Below, one piece after another: positions 1 through 5,301 of a stretch of 5,301 nt of DNA. This stretch comes from Crenothrix polyspora. GTDB lineage: Bacteria > Pseudomonadota > Gammaproteobacteria > Methylococcales > Methylomonadaceae. The DNA lies in the NCBI GenBank assembly GCA_945903675.1, contig CAMDOP010000246.1:1-5301 (forward strand), given 5' to 3'. Position 1 is the first letter of the stretch. Each line of letters opens with the position of its first letter. Under the pieces are notes generated by a model, which saw only the letters and a program-made list of their open reading frames with translations, searched no databases and was not told the DNA's origin. The position numbers and the translations under genes are program-made.

Positions 1-59
1 CAAATAATGAGGTCGCTAACGCGACGATGTGTTAATCGGGTATTCGCACCCGAAGGCGA

Positions 60-93
60 GATACTTTCTTTTGCTCCGCCAAAAGAAAGTATC
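60..93. repeat. Perfect 14-bp stem-loop within the intergenic mosaic
   Basis: GATACTTTCTTTTG (60-73) is exactly complementary to CAAAAGAAAGTATC (80-93), leaving a 6-nt loop CTCCGC (74-79). Neither strand has a run of T directly after the stem, so it is not a standard intrinsic terminator. The right arm is followed by CAAAGAAAAGGCGG (94-107), and the CCGCC at 76-80 could alternatively pair with GGCGG at 103-107, so competing folds are possible. Confidence 0.75.
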
Positions 94-148
94 CAAAGAA
101 AAGGCGGCTCGATTGCCGCTGCTTCCTGCGCTCCTCGGTTTTGTCGGG

Positions 149-180
149 GGTCGGTACAGAGGGCGTCCTGCCCTCCGACC
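149..180. repeat. Two-part GC-rich hairpin
   Basis: GGTCGG (149-154) pairs with CCGACC (175-180). Inside it AGGGC (160-164) pairs with GCCCT (170-174) around the loop GTCCT. The only unpaired bases on the left arm are a 5-nt bulge (155-159), so the two stems stack into 11 pairs. It is part of the palindrome series in this intergenic region. Confidence 0.6.
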
Positions 181-183
181 GAC

Positions 184-203
184 GCGCGGCATTCATGCCG
201 CGC
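184..203. repeat. 9-bp GC-rich palindrome
   Basis: GCGCGGCAT (184-192) and ATGCCGCGC (195-203) are exact reverse complements separated by TC. In RNA the innermost A-T pair would open to give a 4-nt loop. No T-tract follows on either strand, so this is better seen as a repeat-type structure than a terminator. Confidence 0.6.
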
Positions 204-254
204 CCCTTCGGGCTAATCCCAACAAAACCTGCGGTGCTCAGCGCGGCAAACGAG

Positions 255-290
255 AATAAAACAACGTTACTGCGTAATATCAGTTTTGTT
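255..290 (-). terminator. Weak candidate terminator after the outer-membrane channel gene
   Basis: The hairpin lies 10 bases past the channel stop codon. Its outer arms are 255-262 and 283-290 (AATAAAAC/GTTTTGTT) and its inner stem is GTTAC/GTAAT (266-270 with 274-278). Read on the minus strand, the 3' arm ends in GTTTTATT. The stem is AT-rich, has an internal loop and has mismatches in the minus-strand sense, so termination would be weak. The GC-rich hairpins further downstream could also protect the transcript end. Confidence 0.3.
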
Positions 291-299
291 ATTAGAAAT

Positions 300-1811
300 T
301 TAATCTTTATCAACAATCGGCACAGGCAAAAACTGTGACCACTTGACCTCTCCACCGGCCTGATCTCTGGTCGGTAAAGCTTTACTACTCCAACCACCAC
401 CCAAAGCTTTGGCTAATTGCACCGCCGCTACCAAACGTTGGCTTTGGAGATTTACTGCCGTGATATCGTTAGAAAGCGCAGTCGTTTGATTAACGATGAC
501 ATTTAAATAACTGACCGTACCCGCTTGATATTGGTTAGTAGTGAGCACCACTGCTTTATGTGCAGAGGCTACGGCTTTATTTTGAACCTGTACTTCTTCT
601 TCCAAAATTCTTAACGCCGCCAGATTATCTTCTACTTGCTGAAAGCTTACTAATACCGCCTGCCTGTAACCGGCAACACTGGCATCATAAACGTCTATTG
701 TTTGTTGTAACTGGGCGCTACGGGCTCCACCATCAAATAAAGGTATGGCTAATCCAGCAGGACCCAAGGCCCAATAACGCGCACCCGTGGTCATCAAATT
801 ACTGAGAATATTAGCCTGTTGGCCATTAGACACAGCAAGATTTAAATTTGGGAAATAAGCCGCTTTGGCAACACCAATTTGCGCATTAGCTGCTGCGGCA
901 GCACGTTCAGCCGCTGCCACGTCGGGCCTGCGCTCTAGCAATTGCGAAGGAAGATGACTAGGTATTGTAGGTATAGTCGTATCAAAGGCGGCAACTTCAA
1001 TGTTGAGTTCGGCTGGCGCTTTACCGATCAACACAGCAATCGCATGTTCTAGTTGAGCACGCAGGATGCCTAAATTAAGCATTTGTGCGCGAGTAGATTC
1101 AAGCTGGGTTTCTGCTAAGACGAGATCTGACTTAGCCGCTACACCGGCAATATATCTATTTTTAGTAATCAATAAGGATTTATCATAGGCCGCCAAGGTA
1201 TCATTCATGAGCTTGATTTGTGCATCCAAGGCTCGCAATTGAAAATAGCTTTGTGCCAAGGCGGCTTGTGTGGTCAAGCGTAAGGCTTGTAAGGTTGCAG
1301 CACTCGCTTGCGCACTATCTTCACTAGACTCCACTTGCCTACGCACACTACCCCATAAATCAGGCGCCCATGCTGCACTAATCACAGAACCAAATAAATA
1401 CTTAACACCATTAACTGCAACGTTTTGGCCACTTGCTGCTCGAAAACGATTAACGCTAGCTGAGGCTTGTGCGGTAGGAAAATAGGCGGCAGCTGCGCCT
1501 TGCACCATAGTCTGTGCTTGTTTGTATTGAGCTTCAGCCTGAATAATCGATTGGTTGGCCTTATTGACCTGCTCTTCTAAAGCACTCAGTTTTGCATCAT
1601 GAAAAATCTCCCACCAGTGGTCGGGTAAGATGTCGTCTTGGGGTTGAGCCTGTTTCCAACCCTTAATTTCTTTGTAGCTTTCAGGAACAGTGGTCGTAGG
1701 TAGCACGTAATTAGGCCCTACAGTACAAGCACTCAACACTAATAAGCTGTAAGGCATCAATAAGCGAAATAAAGACAGGGTCATAAGAGATTTAAAAAAG
1801 GTTAAGTTCAT
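300..1811 (-). CDS. RND efflux outer-membrane channel lipoprotein (NodT/OprM-like)
   Basis: This gene encodes the outer-membrane channel of a tripartite efflux pump: a trimeric barrel with a long periplasmic helical tunnel that receives substrate from an RND permease through an adaptor. From the ATG at 1811 the protein has 503 residues, normal for the family. A hydrophobic signal ends in the lipobox LSAC, with the lipidated Cys at residue 29. Residue +2 is Thr rather than Asp, consistent with outer-membrane sorting. Family signatures follow: VGPNY just after the Cys, WWEIF near 66-70, a first helical repeat (YIAGVAAKSDLVLAETQL), LLERRPDV near 291-298, FPNL near 320, LFDGG near 358, a second repeat (YQAGTVSYLNVIVNQTTAL) and ALGGGW near 469-474. 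An in-frame TTG at 1823 would add four residues. I prefer the ATG because it gives an ordinary lipoprotein signal and because its surroundings are duplicated at 2035-2060. No clear ribosome-binding site precedes either start. The gene lies downstream of the MdtC-like permease on the same strand and presumably serves that pump. Confidence 0.93.
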   Translation of the reverse strand: MNLTFFKSLMTLSLFRLLMPYSLLVLSACTVGPNYVLPTTTVPESYKEIKGWKQAQPQDDILPDHWWEIFHDAKLSALEEQVNKANQSIIQAEAQYKQAQTMVQGAAAAYFPTAQASASVNRFRAASGQNVAVNGVKYLFGSVISAAWAPDLWGSVRRQVESSEDSAQASAATLQALRLTTQAALAQSYFQLRALDAQIKLMNDTLAAYDKSLLITKNRYIAGVAAKSDLVLAETQLESTRAQMLNLGILRAQLEHAIAVLIGKAPAELNIEVAAFDTTIPTIPSHLPSQLLERRPDVAAAERAAAAANAQIGVAKAAYFPNLNLAVSNGQQANILSNLMTTGARYWALGPAGLAIPLFDGGARSAQLQQTIDVYDASVAGYRQAVLVSFQQVEDNLAALRILEEEVQVQNKAVASAHKAVVLTTNQYQAGTVSYLNVIVNQTTALSNDITAVNLQSQRLVAAVQLAKALGGGWSSKALPTRDQAGGEVKWSQFLPVPIVDKD

Positions 1812-1831
1812 AGGTAGTATCAAAGACTGTC
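1806..1831. repeat. 26-bp direct repeat, copy at the channel gene start
   Basis: This segment matches 2035-2060 at 24 of 26 positions in the same orientation, 229 bp away. Read on the minus strand it contains GACAGTCTTTGA, then 8 nt, then ATGAAC, where the ATG is the preferred channel start (1811). The TGA at 1822-1820 corresponds to the real permease stop in the other copy. Similarity ends sharply on both sides. Confidence 0.85.
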
Positions 1832-1836
1832 AGCAC

Positions 1837-1958
1837 TGTAGGGTGGATAAGCAACGCGCATCCACCAAAACATAGTTAAATAAGAGGCGTTGTGATCGAC
1901 AATATCCATTGGCGATCGCGACAATGAGGTGGATGCGCTAGCGCTTATCCACCCTACA
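1837..1958. repeat. REPIN-like pair of inverted palindromic units
   Basis: TGTAGGGTGGATAAGC (1837-1852) is the exact reverse complement of 1943-1958, and GCGCATCCACC (1856-1866) of 1928-1938. Only AAC versus GCTA between the blocks differs. Each unit also folds on its own through GGTGGAT/ATCCACC (1842-1848 with 1860-1866; 1928-1934 with 1947-1953). The centre continues the pairing: TTGT 1890-1893 with ACAA 1921-1924, GATCG 1894-1898 with CGATC 1913-1917, CAAT 1900-1903 with ATTG 1908-1911. The whole 122 bp can therefore close into one long hairpin with a 23-nt bulge on the left (1867-1889). This is the architecture of REP doublets (REPINs/BIMEs), which are mobilised in trans by RAYT transposases. 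Membership in a known REP family is inferred. Confidence 0.65.
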
Positions 1959-1977
1959 AAACTTCAGCTCAGCATTT

Positions 1978-1999
1978 TAAAACAGCTGAAGCTGTTTTA
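1978..1999. terminator. Bidirectional terminator-like hairpin between permease and channel genes
   Basis: TAAAACAGC (1978-1986) pairs with GCTGTTTTA (1991-1999) around the loop TGAA. The GC core is flanked by A and T runs, giving the A-tract/stem/T-tract form of an intrinsic terminator on both strands. The GC part is only four pairs, so it would be weak. On the minus strand it lies 50 nt after the permease stop and could reduce read-through into the channel gene. An alternative 8-bp stem (1962-1969 with 1984-1991) shares its bases. Confidence 0.4.
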
Positions 2000-2034
2000 C
2001 TCCAAGTACACTGATTATTTAACTTTTGGCAATG

Positions 2035-2060
2035 GTTCATAAGTAGCATCAAAGACTGTC
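2035..2060. repeat. 26-bp direct repeat, copy at the permease stop
   Basis: This is the partner of 1806-1831, with two differences (positions 2041 and 2046 of this copy). On the minus strand it contains the last codons and the TGA (2051-2049) of the MdtC-like gene, then 8 nt, then an ATG at 2040. That ATG now opens only a 23-codon frame ending at 1969. It looks like the orphaned original or duplicated start site of the channel gene. Confidence 0.85.
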
Positions 2061-5000
2061 TATAGGGCTAGATAACGGCTTAAAGCGGTGCCTACACCAC
2101 GTTTGAAAACGATCTAGATACAAATACACAATCGGCGTGGTATATAAGGTTAAGAGCTGACTCAACAACAAGCCACCCACAATTGCAATACCTAAAGGTT
2201 TACGTAATTCTGCGCCATAGCCTGTACCGAAGGCCAATGGCAAGGCCGCTAGTAAAGCCGCAAAGGTGGTCATCATAATCGGCCTAAATCGCTTAGTACA
2301 CGCAGTAAAGATAGCTGTCTCAGGATTCATGCCCAGTGTACGCTCAGCATGTAAGGCAAAATCGATCATCATAATGGCATTCTTTTTAACAATACCTATC
2401 AGTAGAATGACGCCTATCATGGCAATAATACTGAATTCAGTTTCACAGAGTAACAGCGCTAAAATAGCACCTACTCCGGCAGAAGGTAAGGTAGACAATA
2501 TGGTTAAGGGATGCACATAACTCTCATACAAAATACCTAGCACAATATAGATAGAAACCAAGGCCGCCAATATCAGCCAAGGTTGATTCTTTAACGATTG
2601 CTCAAAAGCCTTAGCCGTACCTTGAAAACTTCCGTGCATAGAGGCCGGCACACCTAAACTGGACATGGTTTCATTTATAATTTGCGTCGCCTTAGATAAA
2701 GAAACACCCGGCTTAAGATTAAAGGACAGCGTACCCGTTGGAAATTGACCTTGATGATTTACCGATAATGGTGTGTTGGTTACTCCGTAATAACTAAAAG
2801 CGGATAAAGGTACTTGCGCTCCGGTCAGCGCTGGTGGAATAGGCGGAACGCTTATGTAAATATTTTTTAAAGCTTCAGAGCTTTGTGAATATTCAGGAGC
2901 GACTTCCATAATCACATGATATTGATTGAGCGGATTATAAATAATAGACACTTGCCGCTGTCCAAAGGCACTATTAAGCGTCGAATCAACTAAAGCAGGA
3001 CTTACCCCCAGTTGCGCGGCCGCTTTACGATCTATTTGTAACGCTATTTGCTGACCTTTATCCTGCTGATTAGTATTAACGTCGACCAACTCAGGATGCT
3101 GGGACAAGGCGCTGATAATCTTTGGCAGCCAAGTACGCAAATCAGCAAGTTGATCCGCTTGCAAGGCATATTCATACATGGCAGAAGAACCCCGACCACC
3201 AATACGCAGATCTTGCGGTGGCTGTAAAATCAGCCTAGCACCAGGCACATCTGATAATTTTTTGCGTAAGCGCTTCATCAATTGGTTAACATTCAACTTG
3301 CGTTCGTCCAAGGGTTTAAGCATGGCAAACATAATGCCACTATTGCTATCGCGCTGTCCGCCTGTGAAACCAATGACCGTATCAACCTCTGGATCTTGGC
3401 CTAAAAGATCAACAAAATCAGCTAACTTTTGGCGCATGGCTTGCGATGAAATACTTTGATCGGCCTGTATCACACCCGATAATCTTCCCGTATCCTGAAT
3501 CGGAAAAAAACCTTTAGGCACGATAGAATACAAATAAAAATTTAAACCGATGGTCGCTATAAGTAGCAACATCATCAGTCGTCTATGACGTAAAGCCCAA
3601 TGCAAGCTAAGTTCATAGCCAGACTGCCAGCTTTTAAGCCCTAGCTCTATAGTATTATAAAAGGGTTTATGTGCTGTTTTCTGAACAGGCTTAAGCCATA
3701 AAGCACATAACATGGGTGTGGTGGTTAATGAAATAACTAAGGAGACTAATACCGCCGCTGATAGCGTTACGGCAAACTCTTGAAACAAGCGCCCAACAAT
3801 GCCGCCCATGAGTAAAATAGGAATAAACACCGCTATCAGCGACAAGCTCATCGTCAATACCGTAAAACCCACTTCACGGGCTCCTTTAATGGCTGCTTCA
3901 TGAGGCGGGACGCCTTGTTCTATATGTCGCTCAGTATTTTCTAAAACCACAATAGCATCATCAACCACAAAGCCCGTAGCAATGGTCAGCGCCATTAATG
4001 ACAGATTATCCAAACTGTAGTGAAATAAATACATGACACCGAAAGTGCCAATTAACGACACTGGCACGGTAATAATAGGGATCAGAGCCGAGCGTAAATT
4101 ACCCAAAAACAACAGCACCACCGCTATAACGAGAACGACAGAAATCAACAGACTCAGTTCGACTTCATGTAAAGACTCTCGAATGGTGGTAGATCGATCT
4201 AGCACCACCGATATATTAATCGCTTTGGGAATAGACGCTTGTAGTTGTGGCAGCAAGGTTTTAACTTTATCAACGGTGTCAATAATATTAGCGCCGGCTT
4301 GTTTGTTTAATATTAATAAGACGGAGGTTTTGCCATCTTTGAGTCCCGATGCGCGACTATCTTCCACCGAATCCACAATCGTTCCTAAATCCGATAACTG
4401 TACCGGACTACCATTGCGATAAGCGACGATCAAGGGCAAATAATCAGCCGCCGTTTTAGCTTGGTCATTGGCATAAATCAACCAATTATGCTTAGCATCT
4501 TCTATAGCGCCTTTAGGCTGGTTAACATTAGTACCAGCGATGGCGAGACGTATGGCTTCAAAACCTATACTGTATTTAGTTAAAGCATTAGGATTAAGTT
4601 CTATTCTGACCGCAGGTAGTGAACTGCCACCTATATTGACTTGCCCTATACCTTGAACTTGCGAAATGCGCTGCGCCAGAATAGTTGCAGCGGCATCATA
4701 AAGTTGGCCTCGAGTCATGGTGTCAGAGGTTAATGCTAAGATCATAATCGGTGAATCAGCAGGATTCACTTTCTTATAGCTAGGCCTACTTGGCATATTG
4801 CTGGGCAATAAGCGCATAGCGGCATTTATGGCTGCTTGAACATCTCGTGCGGCGCCATCAATATCGCGTTCTAAATCAAATTGTAAGGTAATGCTGGTGC
4901 TGCCCACTGAGCTAGACGACGTCATTTCTGTGATGCCGGCAATATGCCCCAAAGCACGCTCTAAAGGCGTTGCCACGGAAGTACCCATCGTTTCTGGACT

Positions 5001-5162
5001 GGCTCCGGGTAATGAGGCTTGTACTGAAATCGTGGGAAAATCAACTTGCGGCAATGGGGCTACCGGCAATTGAAAAAAAGCAATCGTACCGGCTAAGGTA
5101 ACCGCCAGCGTCAGCAGTGTTGTTGCAACCGGACGCGCAATAAAATAAGCCGACAGGCTCAC
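2049..5162 (-). CDS. mdtC: RND multidrug efflux permease, MdtC-like
   Basis: This is a proton-driven inner-membrane transporter of the resistance-nodulation-division family that passes substrates through an adaptor to an outer-membrane channel. Its 1037 residues are typical of the family (about 1025 for E. coli MdtC, from memory). TM1 (about 11-31) is followed by the first periplasmic porter region with LPVAPLPQVDFPTISVQASL, MTSSSSVGST, GAARDVQAAINAA and KKVNPADSPIMILALTSDT. TM2-6 lie at about 337-490, the second porter half at about 560-860 (QADQSIS, FTGG, RIGGRGSSAMYEY, NSAFGQRQ, PLSVNHQGQ) and TM8-12 at about 862-1018. The proton-relay residues are all present: D401 and D402 in GFVVDDAIVVLEN, K927 in GIVKKNAIMMIDF and the Arg before PIMMTT (R960). 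The wording of many motifs follows MdtC rather than AcrB. The GTG start overlaps the upstream permease stop (GTGA), has AAGGA six bases upstream and gives an N-terminus (SAYFIARPVATTLL) matching MdtC. In E. coli, MdtB and MdtC form a mixed trimer and neither suffices alone for the full activity; the tandem arrangement here implies the same. The substrates cannot be read from sequence. Confidence 0.96.
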   Translation of the reverse strand: MSLSAYFIARPVATTLLTLAVTLAGTIAFFQLPVAPLPQVDFPTISVQASLPGASPETMGTSVATPLERALGHIAGITEMTSSSSVGSTSITLQFDLERDIDGAARDVQAAINAAMRLLPSNMPSRPSYKKVNPADSPIMILALTSDTMTRGQLYDAAATILAQRISQVQGIGQVNIGGSSLPAVRIELNPNALTKYSIGFEAIRLAIAGTNVNQPKGAIEDAKHNWLIYANDQAKTAADYLPLIVAYRNGSPVQLSDLGTIVDSVEDSRASGLKDGKTSVLLILNKQAGANIIDTVDKVKTLLPQLQASIPKAINISVVLDRSTTIRESLHEVELSLLISVVLVIAVVLLFLGNLRSALIPIITVPVSLIGTFGVMYLFHYSLDNLSLMALTIATGFVVDDAIVVLENTERHIEQGVPPHEAAIKGAREVGFTVLTMSLSLIAVFIPILLMGGIVGRLFQEFAVTLSAAVLVSLVISLTTTPMLCALWLKPVQKTAHKPFYNTIELGLKSWQSGYELSLHWALRHRRLMMLLLIATIGLNFYLYSIVPKGFFPIQDTGRLSGVIQADQSISSQAMRQKLADFVDLLGQDPEVDTVIGFTGGQRDSNSGIMFAMLKPLDERKLNVNQLMKRLRKKLSDVPGARLILQPPQDLRIGGRGSSAMYEYALQADQLADLRTWLPKIISALSQHPELVDVNTNQQDKGQQIALQIDRKAAAQLGVSPALVDSTLNSAFGQRQVSIIYNPLNQYHVIMEVAPEYSQSSEALKNIYISVPPIPPALTGAQVPLSAFSYYGVTNTPLSVNHQGQFPTGTLSFNLKPGVSLSKATQIINETMSSLGVPASMHGSFQGTAKAFEQSLKNQPWLILAALVSIYIVLGILYESYVHPLTILSTLPSAGVGAILALLLCETEFSIIAMIGVILLIGIVKKNAIMMIDFALHAERTLGMNPETAIFTACTKRFRPIMMTTFAALLAALPLAFGTGYGAELRKPLGIAIVGGLLLSQLLTLYTTPIVYLYLDRFQTWCRHRFKPLSSPIDSL

Positions 5163-5301
5163 GCGATATCCTTATTATTACTGTTAACCGCAGGTATTGT
5201 TTTACCAGACCATTGCCGACTTAAGCGATCAAAAGCAAGATAGATGACCGGCGTTGTGAATAAGGTTAACAGTTGACTGACGAGTAAACCACCCACCATA
5301 G
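5159..5301 (-). CDS. mdtB: RND multidrug efflux permease, MdtB-like, C-terminal end only
   Basis: The right edge of the window cuts this gene. Only the last 46 complete codons and the TGA stop (5161-5159) are visible. They read MVGGLLVSQLLTLFTTPVIY and then LAFDRLSRQW before a short hydrophilic tail (SGKTIPAVNSNNKDIA), which is the TM12 and C-terminus of an RND permease. It closely parallels the equivalent segment of the downstream permease (VGGLLLSQLLTLYTTPIVYLYLDRF). The position immediately before an MdtC-like gene, with overlapping stop and start, makes it the MdtB partner of a heteromeric pump. The subunit name is inferred from gene order, since the distinguishing regions lie outside the window. 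Confidence 0.85.
   Translation of the reverse strand, partial: MVGGLLVSQLLTLFTTPVIYLAFDRLSRQWSGKTIPAVNSNNKDIA
5169..5173 (-). promoter_or_regulatory. Ribosome-binding site for the MdtC-like gene
   Basis: AAGGA on the minus strand lies six bases before the GTG at 5162, inside the last codons of the MdtB-like gene. It fixes the GTG as the start. Together with the GTGA stop/start overlap it indicates translational coupling, which would keep the two permease subunits in proportion. Confidence 0.75.

Larger units (their letters stand above)
12..253. repeat. GC-rich mosaic of hairpins, probable dispersed intergenic repeat
   Basis: No supported gene lies here, although several reading frames are open on both strands. 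The stretch is built from successive palindromes: GTCGC/GCGAC (12-16 with 21-25), TCGGGT/ACCCGA (36-41 with 48-53), a 14-bp stem (60-73 with 80-93), GCGGC/GCCGC (104-108 with 115-119), a two-part stem (149-180), a 9-bp stem (184-203) and CCC/GGG around TTC (204-212). It is visibly more GC-rich than the neighbouring genes. From memory, similar strings (translating to pieces such as KESIQRKGGSIAAASC) recur between genes in various gammaproteobacteria and are sometimes mis-annotated as small proteins. That recollection was not checked. I infer a dispersed, structured intergenic repeat downstream of the efflux operon. The outer boundaries are approximate. Confidence 0.55.
1832..2034. mobile_element. 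Non-coding insertion flanked by 26-bp direct repeats
   Basis: The 203 bp between the two 26-bp repeats encodes no credible protein. It holds a REPIN-like inverted pair (1837-1958) and overlapping terminator-like hairpins (1962-1999). Direct flanking repeats around unrelated DNA are the usual trace of a transposition-type insertion. Twenty-six bp is, however, much longer than most target duplications; to my knowledge only some IS groups, such as IS1202 relatives, make duplications of this size. The outermost bases of the segment are not inverted repeats of each other. Remnant insertion, mobilised non-autonomous element and recombination scar all remain possible. Confidence 0.45.

Noticed and set aside
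7..259. Overlapping plus-strand open frames of 69 and 76 codons
   Set aside because: They consist of the hairpin mosaic read in two frames, have no ribosome-binding site, and give low-complexity Arg/Ala/Pro/Ser-rich products typical of translated intergenic repeats.
1..299. tRNA, small RNA or CRISPR array in the gene-free left end
   Set aside because: The palindromes differ from one another in sequence and spacing, there are no regular direct repeats, and no cloverleaf or TTCGANNC-type T-loop is visible.
32..400. 122-codon open frame on the minus strand
   Set aside because: It overlaps the 3' end of the clearly coding channel gene in another frame and runs through the palindrome mosaic. It has no recognisable domain and no good start signal.
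1812..1823. TTG start for the channel gene at 1823
   Set aside because: It would add only four residues (MILP) before a good ATG and has no better ribosome-binding site. The bases are accounted for as part of the duplicated permease stop region.
1870..1906. Possible minus-strand promoter in the insert (TTGTCG, 17-nt spacer, TTAACT)
   Set aside because: The -10 hexamer matches consensus at only three of six positions, and the -35 lies in the palindromic spacer. Such matches are expected by chance in AT-rich DNA.
1912..1919. GCGATCGC octamer, the HIP1 motif of cyanobacteria
   Set aside because: It occurs once as part of a longer imperfect palindrome, and the genes are gammaproteobacterial in type, so HIP1 identity is not supported.
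4033..4422. 129-codon plus-strand open frame opposite the MdtC-like gene
   Set aside because: It is fully antisense to strongly conserved permease sequence. Its composition (Thr/Ser/Ile-rich) is what antisense reading of membrane-protein codons gives.

Overview
The window looks like part of a gammaproteobacterial chromosome. This rests on the close resemblance of the two permease pieces to the MdtB/MdtC pair of enteric bacteria and on the NodT-type outer-membrane lipoprotein. Base composition is AT-leaning in the genes and clearly more GC-rich in roughly the first 250 bases. I cannot name a genus from the sequence alone.

All convincing genes lie on the minus strand and read from right to left. 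At the right edge (5159-5301) is the C-terminal end of an MdtB-like RND permease. It overlaps by 4 bp (GTGA) with a complete MdtC-like RND permease (2049-5162, GTG start). After a 237-bp gap comes an outer-membrane efflux lipoprotein of the NodT/OprM class (300-1811). Together they would form a tripartite drug or metabolite exporter: a heteromeric MdtB/MdtC-type inner-membrane pump plus its own outer-membrane channel. The periplasmic adaptor (MdtA-like) is expected just outside the right edge. Both permease parts and the channel appear intact where visible.

The unusual part is the gap between the permease and the channel gene. A 26-bp sequence spanning the permease stop region and the channel start codon occurs twice (1806-1831 and 2035-2060, 24 of 26 identical) in direct orientation, flanking 203 bp of non-coding DNA. 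That DNA contains a 122-bp REPIN-like inverted pair (1837-1958) and an overlapping set of terminator-like hairpins (1962-1999). The simplest reading is that the permease stop and the channel ATG were once 8 nt apart, and that an insertion with an unusually long target duplication separated them while regenerating the channel start.

Downstream of the channel gene, positions 1-299 hold no supported gene. They contain a run of palindromes (roughly 12-212) that looks like a mosaic dispersed intergenic repeat, then a weak AT-rich hairpin that may terminate the operon.
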